From Bolinopsis microptera (taxonomy: Eukaryota; Ctenophora; Tentaculata; Lobata; Bolinopsidae): DNA of 63,454 nucleotides. Numbering within the stretch: position 1 is the stretch's first letter; each line of letters opens with the position of its first letter. Location of the stretch: contig NW_026971783.1 in NCBI RefSeq assembly GCF_026151205.1, positions 1 through 63,454 of the forward strand, in the 5' to 3' direction. Of the stretch, positions 12,601 through 21,796 are shown piece by piece. The position numbers and the translations under genes were made by a program. Under the pieces are notes generated by a model, which saw only the letters and a program-made list of their open reading frames with translations, was not told the DNA's origin and did no database searches.

Positions 12601-13515
12601 TCACTCCAAAACACCATCGACAACATCCCCAGTGAAACCATCACCTGCTACACAGACGGGTCACGCACAGACTCAGGTAGCGGGGCTGGTTATATTATCA
12701 CCACAGACAACAACAACACTACACTAGATGAAAGATCATTCAAGCTTCCCGATTATTGCACCGTTTATCAAACAGAACTCACTGCCATCATCGAAGCTTG
12801 TAAATATCTATCAACTTATACAAACACACACATCATCATATGGTCAGACAGTCTCTCCTCTATTCAAGCCATATCCTCACCTTCAACGAGGAGTAGGACT
12901 ACTAGAGACTGTTACGACACCCTCAATACACTCGGATCCACTAACACCTTAGAGATCAGATGGATAGCTGCACACATTGGATTGTGGGGTAATGAAAAAG
13001 CAGACGAGCTGGCCAAAAATGGTACAACCAGTGAATCCACTTTGAATTGCCCAATTCCACAATCTTACATCAAACGCCTGATCAACGACAAAGTCACAAA
13101 ACTTAATCAAGAATCATGGATTACTGATGGTCCCAGACACACTAAACTGACACTTGGACATAAAAACATCAACATCATCAAAAATCTCAACACTACACTC
13201 AGTAACAACAGACAAAATTATAGAACTGCAGTGCACCTCATCACGGGACATTGTGGCCTCAACAAACACCTACACACCATTCGCAAATCAGACACAAGTG
13301 CTTGTCCTAAATGCGGCGACGAAGAGGAGACTGTCTCACACTTTCTCGGACAGTGCCCGGCTATTGCCCAAATAAGAGGTCAATATTTCCGGGACTACTA
13401 CCTCTCTGTCAATGACATATTCGACAACCAACACATCTCCACCATTGTCAACTTTACAAACCACACTAAACGCTTAGTGGTGCCAGAGGAGTTGGACCAG
13501 ACAGGTGTAACATAG
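9673..13515 (+). CDS. LINE-C ORF2: endonuclease, reverse transcriptase, RNase H, zinc knuckle
   Basis: This protein would nick target DNA, copy the element RNA and degrade the RNA strand in the nucleus. The frame is open from 9589, and the first ATG is at 9673 (about 1280 aa). An APE-type endonuclease comes first (ATEPYS, GSDTNSHHTLWG, IIDLTITN, NSDHRYI; about 9800-10460). The reverse transcriptase follows (FLDIEGAFDNVSF with the motif A Asp about 11530, CPQGGILSPFLWN motif B about 11710, FADDLLSL motif C about 11805). RNase H has TDGS, YQTELTAI, WSDSLSS and ADELAK supplying the D-E-D-D residues (about 12650-13010). A C-terminal CPKCGDEEETVSHFLGQC knuckle lies about 13300. The ORF is uninterrupted, so the copy may be functional. 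Upstream basic residues (KKKRRQKKLK) could be a nuclear signal. Confidence 0.93.
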   Translation: MIGHNTCLGGGTASTPLIDAQTSTKKKRRQKKLKTTIAASNKQSETYSVTQINLKRKFNAWKTLLINTHGRRNPIILATEPYSNNKNLIPPINKDLTQYYYKVGDKRPRAAIVLHKNLTVKCWELTQFTTPDQVAIKIQLSSTELILAASYMDINGPVPPQETSPLAKYANDNNIPLIIGSDTNSHHTLWGNKACNKRGEELLDFLSSLGLSCANKGSSPTFLNSRGHNSIIDLTITNQLGGDLISNWHVSDLYSNSDHRYIMFDITTGPKKEPKQIRLVKNTDWDRFDEILSNNPNLNNTQINTTTEIDHKIDIINTALKEAFEEACPITYISSSVRKPPWLTQEVEKAQRGIRQKLITARKKKTDALWLALRESNKQYNRLITNSQRNAWRTFCQETESVKESGRMNKILKSCNDNKHTLEAVYKPNGDITKNAEETLEVMTRTHFKDSVTDPPVPPPGPLPITTTLLNTIYSPDRIEEALKSFDPLKAAGPDTLKPIIIQKAWTHIKDITRTIMTKNHETQHIPTLWKESLGIFLPKPGKTDYNQPKSFRTITLSPVMLKLQEKVILWHMQHDLNIAKDINKRQFGFKKGCSTEAALHKVTHTIERRIAKKGYVLGVFLDIEGAFDNVSFKAISDAIKTTKVDLATAQWIINMVTNRFITLNHKDKSTRVRIRRGCPQGGILSPFLWNLVVDDLLAYTARDIPGYLQAFADDLLSLAEGNDLDIIWNRTRKTINTIEKWCQTKDLSISALKTQIVMFTWNKKWTLRPVVVGNTTIGLSKSAKFLGVTLDSKLNFNEHITNTTKKATASLMQCRRAVGPTWGMSPKTCKWMYTAVIRPILSYCCSIWIRATQTDTNARKFKRVQALALRMMSGAMPSTPFIALNHLTNTPDIILFLRGEAAKGTARLQAYGSLTLETIAPRKGTITTHTTINKQFMVDLNIPPKAERDLSIPTMMLERRFTVTTPGADNIGYRGSLQNTIDNIPSETITCYTDGSRTDSGSGAGYIITTDNNNTTLDERSFKLPDYCTVYQTELTAIIEACKYLSTYTNTHIIIWSDSLSSIQAISSPSTRSRTTRDCYDTLNTLGSTNTLEIRWIAAHIGLWGNEKADELAKNGTTSESTLNCPIPQSYIKRLINDKVTKLNQESWITDGPRHTKLTLGHKNINIIKNLNTTLSNNRQNYRTAVHLITGHCGLNKHLHTIRKSDTSACPKCGDEEETVSHFLGQCPAIAQIRGQYFRDYYLSVNDIFDNQHISTIVNFTNHTKRLVVPEELDQTGVT

Positions 13516-13724
13516 CGACTACTTTAACGCCGTCTTATTTCGCCTCTCTCTTCCACACTCAACCACCACTTAAGCGTTTATATATGACACACCCCACAAC
13601 ACTTACCATCATCCTTGATTACACATCTTGATTCCACTGGCATCCTCCCACAGGACTGCCATACCCCAGAGGTAGGCAAAGCATTCATATGCTATCCTCT
13701 CGTGGGCCAACCAGGCCCAGCCTC

Positions 13725-13727
<3 letters not shown>

Positions 13728-13755
<28 letters not shown>
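13728..13755 (+). other. LINE-C poly(A) tail
   Basis: About 28 consecutive A directly before the right target-site duplication (13755-13767). This marks the 3' terminus of LINE-C and its plus-strand orientation. Confidence 0.95.
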
Positions 13756-13758
<3 letters not shown>

Positions 13759-13767
13759 ATATCTACT

Positions 13768-14589
13768 ACGTCATTTGGCAATTATTGTCATTAATCTAAC
13801 TTTCTAATTAATTGCCGAGGGGGAAGAGTAAACGCTTCACATTAAAATTCAATATACAAAATTCAAAACCATCAATACGGTATTAAATATTATGGACAAA
13901 TCTATAGATCTATTTCGTAGTCATATATTCACATGATTTGCTATATATTATCTTAATACTGTAATGAAGTACAGTAGGATTTGTGTTTCGAGAAAGAAAG
14001 GTTGCGGTCAAATTATTAACAAAAGTAAACAAAAGTCCATCAGGGACTCCGTGGAGTCGAAAAAGGTACACGGCTGCTGTCTGGTGCTGCTAGGCATTTA
14101 TTGATCAAGATGTTTTATTGTATTGATTTATAATGATTCTATTGTTCGTGACTAATCAAGTTCTAAGTGGAGGTATAAAGTGCTGCTCAAGATACTTCGT
14201 CATCTCATGTCCAGTATAATGATTAAGATAGTATACAATGCAGTTTTAGTAGTTGACCCATACAGTTAAGTCCGTCATAACTCACAATCGTTAAGTCGTC
14301 GGTCAATTGTCAGAGTCGTTGTGTGTTTATTCGTTGAGATAGCAGTAAGATAAGATGTTACGCGCGCGCGCGTTTAATCCCGTCGACGTGAGATGTGACA
14401 ATGAAAACGCCATAGAATTATTATTTTCGCGCGTTACGTAGAGTTTACCAGTGTGTAATACTAGTTAACACTGGGTGTACACTGAGTGTAAGTGTAAGTT
14501 TCATATACAAGCCGTTGAATATTTCCAATTTTGAGTGTATCGTGAGCATGTTTTACAGTGCGATTGCTCGGTACTAGTGTGTTTGTGTA
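13768..14589. other. Intergenic, no gene seen
   Basis: Non-coding DNA between LINE-C and the 3' end of LINE-B. It contains a short CG run near 14361-14372 and no recognised gene. Confidence 0.4.
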
Positions 14590-14698
14590 TATATATATAT
14601 ATCATTTGTGGAGTATGGTGTAAGTAATGTTTTTGGTTGGAGTGCAGTGGTTGTATGTATGAGAAAAGATATATGGTCATTTTAGTAACTCACATAAA

Positions 14699-17600
14699 TC
14701 AGAACTTGAGCTCATTTGTGGCAAAATTAAGCTCACACCAATCAAGTGTATCATGCTTGAATTGCAATTCTCGTAAGGCAATTTTCAATATATTCTTAAA
14801 CCCGTTTGTCCGAGTATTAAAACTTATCTTACTTGATGTTTGTCGACAGCTGTTCCACATGTAGGATGATTGGTAGATGAATTGTGAGGATGGTTGTGAT
14901 GTAATGAAATAATCCTCTCGTCGTGGTGACCTGTTAAATGATGAGTACAGTGATAATGGTTCCTCTAACTTATTAATTTTGAATAGTTCTAAGAGACAAG
15001 TGTACTTGTACAGATTGTGGACCGTCAACAACCTGTGGGTTTTAAACAAGGGCTTGGAGTGTTCTTTTTGGTAAAAGTCCACCCCCAGTCTTTGCTTATC
15101 AACAGGTCGTGTTCGGGCACACGTTTTAAACTTCTCTAGGTAAGCTTCTCTATCCCCAAACAGAATTCTTATACACTTTTTCTGTGTTTTAAAGATAGGT
15201 TCAAGTCGGTTATTGCTAATACCACCCCACACAGATATTCCAAATCCTAAATGTGATTCAAATAGAGTATGATTATATAAATCCTTATAATACTGCTTTG
15301 GGACAATGTGTCGTATTCTGCACAGCTTTCCTACTTCGCATTTAAGTTTTGAGTTAAGTGACTGCGTATGTGATTTCCAGTTAAGTTGGTCGTCAATAAT
15401 AACGCCTAGAAATTTAGCTTCTTGAACTCTTTTAATAACTACATTATTTAAAGTTAGTATGTTCTCGTCATTTTCTACTTCCTCTTTGGCCCGTGAGGGT
15501 TTAAAATGAATAAAACAACATTTCTTAATGTTAATATGTAATAAGTTTAGTTTCATATACTTGTACACAAATGATAGAACTTCATTTCCTTTTTCGTATA
15601 GTCTTTTGACACATGTGTCTTCTATAAATATGTTAGTGTCGTCGGCAAATAGTATAAACTTTCCTATAATTGATGAGTTACGGATGTCATTAATATAAAT
15701 AATAAAAAGTAAGGGACCAAGACAGCTCCCCTGCGGCACTCCATAGACTACTGGAAGTTTCTCGGATTCTTCACCTAATACTGAGACATACTGGTATCTG
15801 TTCGACAGGTAACTTGCTATAAGGTTATTTGCATTTCCACGGATTCCATAATTTTCTAACTTATGCAGTAACTTTTCATGTGATATTGTATCAAAGGCTT
15901 TACTAAGATCAATAAATATTCCAAGAACGTGTTGTTTTTTCTTGAGGCAAGATTCTACGTGGTTCACTGAGTAATTTAGGGCATAACTGGTCGAGTGATT
16001 TTTACGGAATCCGTACTGGTTTTCATATAAGGAGTTCTGTGAATGAAAGAAGCTGTATAATCTGTTGAATATAATCTTTTCAAATATTTTACCAAACACA
16101 GCTAGCGTTGATACAGGTCTATAGTTTTCAAGGAGTTCCTGGTTATCTTTCTTGTAAATGGGACTAATCCTTCCAACTTTAAGGTCATCTGGAAATATGC
16201 CATCTTTCATACATTCGTTATACAGTACAGTGAGTAAAGGAGTAACTATTTTAGAGGACTGCTTAATTACATGAATCGGTATGTCACTTGCCTTACCATT
16301 TTTAAGTTCAGATATGATTTTGCTAACCTCGTCTGTTGTGCAGTCATGCATGTAAATGCTGGAAGTGTTTGAAAGCGGTAGATAATCATAGAAACTAGGT
16401 ATACTGTTTATGTTAATTTGTCCAAGATCATTGTAAGCGGTATTTAGGTCAGAGGCTAATGATACAAAATATTTATTGAATTCGTTTGCTATGATCCTTC
16501 TATTTGTTATCTTAACGTTGTCTATGGTGAACAGCGGCTTTATTTCACGCCGCCGTTTACCTCTTATACGATTTATTAGTTCCCAGGTCTTTTTACTATC
16601 ACCGCTATTTTCAGCAAATTTACCAGAGAAGTGTTCTGTTTTCACAGTTTGACGTGTTTTCTTTAGGACTTTTCTGTATTCTTTGTAGATAAGGTAGCGA
16701 CTACGTTTTAGTGAGCATTCAGGGCACTGGCAAATGCCGCCCTTGTTATCAGTTTCCCCGAGTTTACATTTTCTATTTCTTATCTCAACCCAATTTTCGT
16801 ACAGTTTATGCTGATTATTAATTGAGCAAATGAGACCGGGAGTTATCCAAGGGTTAACCTGAACAGTTCTCTTAGAGGTTTTCGGGGTCTCTAGTTTAAA
16901 CGATTTTTCGACGCAGTTTTTGTAAGTGTCATGGAATTCAGTAAAGTTATGGATTGTTTTAGTTTTAAGCTCATCTTCAAGATCCACTAGGAAGCCGTTA
17001 ACATTTGATTGACAGAAGTCGTAATATTGTTTAAAAGAAGTTTTTTCAGAGTTGACTTCAACATTCCAGTTAAATGTGTTAAAAATAGGTGAGTGATGAG
17101 TTATTCGTTCTTTTAGGGTGCCTGAAGTAATCACATTCTCAATATCGTTAGTAATAATGTTGTCTATGCAGGATGCTTTACAGCCTGGTTTTTCGTGGGT
17201 AACAATAGATATTAACGGACAAAATCCTTTACTGAATAATATTTCTTCATATTTTTGAACATTTTTGTTATCTTTATCATGAAGATCGATATTAAAGTCT
17301 CCAGCTAGATAACTAAACTTCGGCATGTGATCAAGAAGGTTAGAGAGTTCAACTAGAGCTTGGGAAATACAGCCACTTGGTGGACGATACAAAACACCTA
17401 CATTAACAGGTTGATCTTCGTTACTTAATGATAAGACAAGTATTTCTAGATGTTCTGTGACTTGTGATATATTCTCAATTACAGTAGCATTTAATTTATC
17501 GTCAACATAAAGGGCTACTCCAGTGCCCTTTTGTTTGTTAGGTGCTGTGTCCTGATAATAACTATTATAACCGTCGAGCTGAAATAGATTGCTTAATTCT

Positions 17601-18055
17601 TTTCCAGTGTTGGTTTCAGCTAGGGCTATTACGTAGAATTTTGTTTTGTACCTACAGGTTTCAATGGCAAGGTTGTCAAAATTTGATTTATTTCCATCAA
17701 TATTTTGAAAGAGAATAGATGATTGTTTCTTTACTTGGTTGCAGAGAATATTTGTAAGGTCAGATGCAGTGTATGAGTTACAATCATTTAAAGTATTTGA
17801 GATTTTGGTTGTGTATTCGTCTAGGTTGTTGTCGTCGTCGTCATTGTCAGTGAGTAGTTTAAATGGGTTGTATTTAACCTTGTCTAAATGGATACAACGA
17901 GTACAGTAAAACTCATTAGATTGGCTATTTGGATTTGATTTGCGATAGCATTTATGGTGCATTATGCAGTCACAGTGAAAACATTCAACTATTGTTTGGC
18001 CGATGACTATGTTCTTAGAACAGACAGGACATACCTCCTTAATGAGGGGAGTCAT
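14699..18055 (-). CDS. LINE-B ORF2: C4HC3 finger, APE endonuclease, reverse transcriptase
   Basis: A 1118-aa replication protein expected to nick chromosomal DNA and prime cDNA synthesis. It starts with a PHD/RING-like C4HC3 finger (C9, C12, C25, C28, H33, C36, C51, C54). An APE-type endonuclease follows (FQNIDGN, ALAETN, GTGVALYV, VLYRPPSG, AGDFNIDLHD, CIDNIITN, HHSPIF in place of the usual S-D-H). Next is an RT with NYRPVSTLAV, GIFIDLSKAFDTISH (motif A), YGVPQGSCLGPLLFIIYIND (motif B) and LFADDTNIF (motif C, near 15640). The C-terminal thumb region carries FLGVIID and FGDREAYLEKF. No RNase H is present. The start ATG overlaps the ORF1 stop, which decides the start. No frame break is visible. 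The finger at the start of an EN-RT is unusual and recurs in LINE-A. Confidence 0.95.
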   Translation of the reverse strand: MTPLIKEVCPVCSKNIVIGQTIVECFHCDCIMHHKCYRKSNPNSQSNEFYCTRCIHLDKVKYNPFKLLTDNDDDDNNLDEYTTKISNTLNDCNSYTASDLTNILCNQVKKQSSILFQNIDGNKSNFDNLAIETCRYKTKFYVIALAETNTGKELSNLFQLDGYNSYYQDTAPNKQKGTGVALYVDDKLNATVIENISQVTEHLEILVLSLSNEDQPVNVGVLYRPPSGCISQALVELSNLLDHMPKFSYLAGDFNIDLHDKDNKNVQKYEEILFSKGFCPLISIVTHEKPGCKASCIDNIITNDIENVITSGTLKERITHHSPIFNTFNWNVEVNSEKTSFKQYYDFCQSNVNGFLVDLEDELKTKTIHNFTEFHDTYKNCVEKSFKLETPKTSKRTVQVNPWITPGLICSINNQHKLYENWVEIRNRKCKLGETDNKGGICQCPECSLKRSRYLIYKEYRKVLKKTRQTVKTEHFSGKFAENSGDSKKTWELINRIRGKRRREIKPLFTIDNVKITNRRIIANEFNKYFVSLASDLNTAYNDLGQININSIPSFYDYLPLSNTSSIYMHDCTTDEVSKIISELKNGKASDIPIHVIKQSSKIVTPLLTVLYNECMKDGIFPDDLKVGRISPIYKKDNQELLENYRPVSTLAVFGKIFEKIIFNRLYSFFHSQNSLYENQYGFRKNHSTSYALNYSVNHVESCLKKKQHVLGIFIDLSKAFDTISHEKLLHKLENYGIRGNANNLIASYLSNRYQYVSVLGEESEKLPVVYGVPQGSCLGPLLFIIYINDIRNSSIIGKFILFADDTNIFIEDTCVKRLYEKGNEVLSFVYKYMKLNLLHINIKKCCFIHFKPSRAKEEVENDENILTLNNVVIKRVQEAKFLGVIIDDQLNWKSHTQSLNSKLKCEVGKLCRIRHIVPKQYYKDLYNHTLFESHLGFGISVWGGISNNRLEPIFKTQKKCIRILFGDREAYLEKFKTCARTRPVDKQRLGVDFYQKEHSKPLFKTHRLLTVHNLYKYTCLLELFKINKLEEPLSLYSSFNRSPRREDYFITSQPSSQFIYQSSYMWNSCRQTSSKISFNTRTNGFKNILKIALRELQFKHDTLDWCELNFATNELKF
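18052..18055 (-). promoter_or_regulatory. ATGA stop/start overlap coupling ORF1 and ORF2
   Basis: The ORF1 stop TGA and the ORF2 start ATG share bases in ATGA. Overlapping stop/start codons allow termination-reinitiation in some bicistronic LINEs, for example the UAAUG of the silkworm SART1 element. Here it would let a downstream ORF2 be made from one RNA at a low ratio to ORF1. Confidence 0.75.
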
Positions 18056-20196
18056 GGTTGGTAACCATCCACGTGACCCTGACTAGCAGCAGCAGGAACA
18101 ACAGGACCAGTTTCTCTTCCAGCAGTCGCATCCCTGTAGGATCTATCGTCTACCCTTGTGGACCTCCTCTTCCTTTTGTCGATACCACCGTTAATCCTGA
18201 GAAGAACAGTGTTACGAATAAATTGACCTAACTTTGCTAGTCCCCTCCAGTTGAGGTGAAGGAAGTCCGGTTTTTGGTATTTGTTGAGGTCGCGAGAGAG
18301 AGAGCGGTCAAGGAGACCATCCCTATCACAGAACTCATCAAATCCATCCACATAACTGACACCAAAATTGGACGGGAGCAGCCTACATCGAATCAAACTG
18401 TTAAAGTATATAAGCTTTCTATTTAAATCAGCACGTTTAGAAGGAATTGTTGGACAAACATATACATGCACACCCGGATTAATAGATTGAATCTGGACAA
18501 TTTTTGAAACTAGATGGTTGTAGATTATATCAATATCGTTTTGGCTTTTTACATCTGTTTGTTTCAGGTCATTAACCCCACACAATATAACACAGTTTCT
18601 ATAGCCACAGGACACATAAGGATCAATGCTATCGACAGTTGGGGCAAAGAATCGTTTTCCAGGAAGCCATTTGCCGAATGACTTGGCAGGATCAGAACCG
18701 AATTTCAGTCCGCCGGTGTTCGAGTCCCCAATGATACATGTAGCGTTTCTATTCAGGGAACTGACTGATCTCAATGTTATACTGTAGCGCAGCCCAGTTA
18801 TCTCGCCTGCATCGATACGATGGTGGAACAGTGCTTGGCTACGACGAGTCATTACATATAATGATCCTGGGCCACATAGTTGCTTGTGCTCATCAATACC
18901 TGTACTAGCATCAGAGAAAGAAACATGACATGCAGTACCAAGAGAGACTGTAAAGATACTTGATTCCGGGTGGATAGAAGGCTTGTTATCAGAGTGTCTA
19001 GGCAAGGTGCTGCTTGTGCCGTCAAACCGATTCACCAAACAGCTGTTAACCTGAGGTTGGTCACCTGAACAAAACTCACTGTTGATTCTGTCGATGAGTT
19101 TTCTCAAGGGTGGTGGTATTGCCTTTGGTGTCTTGGACGACTTAGATCCAGGATAATCGTACCGTTCCCCATATGATAGGCAGGAGCGTTCGTTTTCAAT
19201 TTTGAAGTCTGTGCTGCTCAAATCAAATAGGTCAACTAGTTCTTCCGCAGTCTTCTGATCTATAAAATCGTTTTTGAACAGTTCCACAGGTTTCTGCTCA
19301 TGATGAGGTGGCTGCAAAAGGACAGGTGGTGCTGGAGGACGAGGATGCTGTGCAGGAGGTAGGTTGGGAGGAATGCAAGGACCAGGGTTATGCAATGGCT
19401 GTATAGAACTTATAGACTGTTTTAGTTCAGCAATGCCTGCAGCTACAGTGGGCTCATTTGCAGAAAGTGCGGTGAGTTGTTCTGAGATGCTCTTCAGAAA
19501 CTGCTCAGATGAGTCTGTAGATGGGGATGATTCAGGGGAAGGTCTAGATGCTAAAAGTTTAAGGTCCCTCTGTAGTTCAGCAATGTTGGTATTTATTGAT
19601 TCTAATGATTTGTCATGGAGCTTTATTTCATTATTTAGGCCATTAAGGGAGTTCTCTTTAAGAAGCAGGTGTTGAAGGTGAACGTCGAACTGGGAGAGAG
19701 TGTCAAGGTTCCTAGAGAACTGTTCGAAGTCAAATTTTTCAAGAGCTGAGCCTGCTGAGCTTGCTGATGCCACAAGTGCACTGACAGTTTCAAGATTCTT
19801 AACAGCTGTAGATGCTTCAAAATCTGAGTTGACCTGTTGCAAAGCCCTTGTGTTCCTGCAGCTGTAACAAAATTCGTCTCTCTGTTTCTTCAGTGTTGAT
19901 ACTGGTGCCACGAAGCAGTATGGGCACAGCCATTCTACCATGGAGTTGATAGCTGACCTCGTTATACCCTTCATAGACAAGCAGTCCACATGCCACTCTT
20001 GATGACACTTAGAACAGTCAATGAGGTAAACTTTACCGTTAAAAGAGCGTTGACATGGACATTTCTTCTTGTCCCTATGTTTCCTGTTTACCTGATCTTC
20101 ATTGTCCACTGTAGATTCGGCTAAAATGTTGCGAGACAAGCTATTAGATGTTTTAGGAGTACCTGAATTCTTCCTAGTATTTGACGCCATTTTCAA
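18052..20196 (-). CDS. LINE-B ORF1: PHD finger, coiled coil, AlkB-like dioxygenase, SGNH hydrolase
   Basis: A 714-aa protein with four parts. First is a PHD-type C4HC3 finger (C46, C48, C61, C64, H69, C72, C91, C94) with an extra CxxC at 110-113. Second is a helical, coiled-coil-like region (about 130-265) followed by a Pro-rich linker (270-300). Third is an AlkB-type 2-oxoglutarate/Fe(II) dioxygenase (about 305-480): SYGERYDYPG, LVNRFDGTS, H401-x-D403, distal His at 458/459, then Arg470/Arg476 in GLRYSITLR. Fourth is an SGNH hydrolase (485-665) with GDSN at 490, CGVNDL at 539-544 and D644-FL-H647. Esterase and PHD domains are known from CR1-like ORF1 proteins; the dioxygenase between them is the odd part. 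If active it could oxidatively demethylate RNA or DNA of the retrotransposition complex (inference). The C-terminus is basic (KRKRR at 674-678). The reading frame is intact. Confidence 0.92.
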   Translation of the reverse strand: MKMASNTRKNSGTPKTSNSLSRNILAESTVDNEDQVNRKHRDKKKCPCQRSFNGKVYLIDCSKCHQEWHVDCLSMKGITRSAINSMVEWLCPYCFVAPVSTLKKQRDEFCYSCRNTRALQQVNSDFEASTAVKNLETVSALVASASSAGSALEKFDFEQFSRNLDTLSQFDVHLQHLLLKENSLNGLNNEIKLHDKSLESINTNIAELQRDLKLLASRPSPESSPSTDSSEQFLKSISEQLTALSANEPTVAAGIAELKQSISSIQPLHNPGPCIPPNLPPAQHPRPPAPPVLLQPPHHEQKPVELFKNDFIDQKTAEELVDLFDLSSTDFKIENERSCLSYGERYDYPGSKSSKTPKAIPPPLRKLIDRINSEFCSGDQPQVNSCLVNRFDGTSSTLPRHSDNKPSIHPESSIFTVSLGTACHVSFSDASTGIDEHKQLCGPGSLYVMTRRSQALFHHRIDAGEITGLRYSITLRSVSSLNRNATCIIGDSNTGGLKFGSDPAKSFGKWLPGKRFFAPTVDSIDPYVSCGYRNCVILCGVNDLKQTDVKSQNDIDIIYNHLVSKIVQIQSINPGVHVYVCPTIPSKRADLNRKLIYFNSLIRCRLLPSNFGVSYVDGFDEFCDRDGLLDRSLSRDLNKYQKPDFLHLNWRGLAKLGQFIRNTVLLRINGGIDKRKRRSTRVDDRSYRDATAGRETGPVVPAAASQGHVDGYQP

Positions 20197-20386
20197 ATCA
20201 AATGTAAGTAATACTGACCAAATAGATCCGACTTGGGGTCGGCTCCCGTTAAGTGTTTTGTTTTGGAGGAGATTAGGACTTCAGAGTTGATGACCCTAGT
20301 AAAGTGTAGATGACCCTCAAATTATTTGTTATATAGTAGTGTTGAAAGTATTAAAATATTAAAATATATAATAATTAATTGAATTT

Positions 20387-20960
20387 TCAAATAAAAAAAT
20401 AAAAAAATAGAGCAACAGATAAATCACCTTTAAATTGTTCCTGATCTATGTCTCTGATCTTTCTAAAGCGTATGACTTTCTCACATTTGTCGATATCAGG
20501 AGGCTTATGAAGCTGAAATATAATTGGATAGTGGTCACAGGATGGGAAGCTTTTGGCCATGTTTTGCATTACCTCGACAGAAGTTTGATCCACTACTTTG
20601 TGTGAAGAAATAACAGGATCAAGGATGTGACCTTTTTTATGTGTTGGTGAGTAGACAAGTTGAAGAAGCCCAAAAGATGATAGTATGGTGTTCCACTCAC
20701 TCACATGAGCAGAGATTCTATCTAGGTGCATATTAACATCTCCACATAGCAAGAAATGCTTGTATTTTGAGCATGCATCCGTCAGGAAATCTTCAAAATC
20801 AGAGAGGAACTTTCCCAAGGACCCAGGTGGACGGTAGATACAGGAGCAGAATACGACAGACCCATCAACGACAGACCCATCAACAACTTTCATACCAGAA
20901 AGAATTATTTCAATTGGGCACTCTGTGACTGAGCTATTAAGGCCAACGTATGCCCACTGA
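20387..20960 (-). pseudogene. LINE endonuclease fragment
   Basis: A minus-strand piece of an APE-type LINE endonuclease. ECPIEIILSG, CSCIYRPPGS, LLCGDVNMHLD, YSPTHKKGHILDPVIS (the D-x-V/I-x-S type core) and SCDHYPIIF (S-x-D-H variant) appear in the correct order. It breaks off near 20400 in an A/T-rich junction and has no RT after it. A 15-bp tandem duplication gives DGSVVDGSVV near 20870. It lies immediately 5' of LINE-B in the same orientation but is a different element. Confidence 0.75.
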
Positions 20961-21796
20961 CTTTTGGCCCACCCTGTATATATTGTGTAAAATTTTACGG
21001 ACGAAATGATCCCAGGGGGTCTCCCAACCCACCGCTTTGACGAGTAGTTGGTACACCTTTCGCAAGCAAGGCCACTTCGGTCTACTTGCTGTGAGGTGTC
21101 TCAGCAACATGGGTTGGGGGTCCTCCCTTTTTTGTAGGTTTATAACCTACCGTCGACGTGCGCCGAGTTGGACGATAGTTTTAAAGTCTGATATTGATAT
21201 TAATTATATTGATATTATTATGATTGAATGAAGCTAACTCCAGACACAAATAATACTACTTTTTTATAGTATTAAAAAAGGGACTTTGAGTATAAACGAC
21301 CAAATTTGCATAAATGTCTATCCAACCAAGAATTCAGGAGGCAAGAGTGGGTGCGTAAACTTTACGGTCTGCACTCTCCGGTCCTGTATCACCCTGGATT
21401 GCATCGACAATCAAAAATGCCGTTGACAGTGATTCTGGGTTTCATTATTCAATACTGCAACGACAGTACATACTGGACGCTTGTTTGTAGTTAATCGCTG
21501 TCATCTGTAAGAAAACATGGATGTCATCCCCATTAGTACCCAGATTTGTAATATGCGTTAATTTTGTTGTGTATTTTTATTACAATTAATTTTATAAAAT
21601 TTTCAAAAACTTGTATTACTTATTTTACAATTCAGGTTAATGTTAAAGCTCACCGAGAAAAATGTGTTATGTTGGCAAAGTTTTATAGGTTAAGAATTTT
21701 CAAGATCAACAGGCCAGTTTGTATTACAATACTAATTTATAATTATAAAAGAATGCCTAACGGGTATTTTCTGCTCAATCATCAATACACTAACTT
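20961..21796. other. Non-coding; short inverted repeat partner of 28.12 kb
   Basis: No gene seen. A segment with a gtaggtttataacctac palindrome and the following cgccgagttggac (about 21133-21175) recurs in opposite orientation at about 28118-28165. A ggcccaccctgtata motif near 20967 resembles the ends of some mariner-type elements but was not paired. Confidence 0.45.

Larger units (their letters stand above)
8206..13754 (+). mobile_element. LINE-C: full-length RNase-H-bearing non-LTR retrotransposon
   Basis: A 5.55-kb element bounded by an exact 13-bp target-site duplication and ending in a run of about 28 A. It contains a 5' region, a 244-codon first ORF (8952-9686) and a long second ORF (to 13515) with endonuclease, reverse transcriptase, RNase H and a C-terminal zinc knuckle. 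RNase H plus an APE-type endonuclease places it among I-type (I/Ingi/LOA/R1-related) LINEs; I cannot fix the clade by eye. The long ORF has no break, so it may be a recent, possibly active insertion. Confidence 0.9.
14590..20300 (-). mobile_element. LINE-B: two-ORF non-LTR retrotransposon with PHD/AlkB/SGNH ORF1
   Basis: About 5.7 kb on the minus strand with both ORFs open: ORF1 (20196-18052) and ORF2 (18055-14699), which share an ATGA overlap. After ORF2 comes a short 3' region ending near a TA dinucleotide run (about 14589-14602), the kind of microsatellite tail typical of CR1/L2-type LINEs. No poly(A) is seen. The esterase-type ORF1, APE endonuclease and lack of RNase H fit the CR1/Jockey-like group. 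Exact ends and target-site duplication were not resolved. The 5' part near 20318-20352 shares a sequence with the 5' side of the fragment at 5787-5830. Confidence 0.85.

Noticed and set aside
20102-20290. Plus-strand ORFs inside LINE-B (for example 19364-19675, 20102-20290)
   Set aside because: They are antisense shadows of ORF1 and its 5' region and show no motif.
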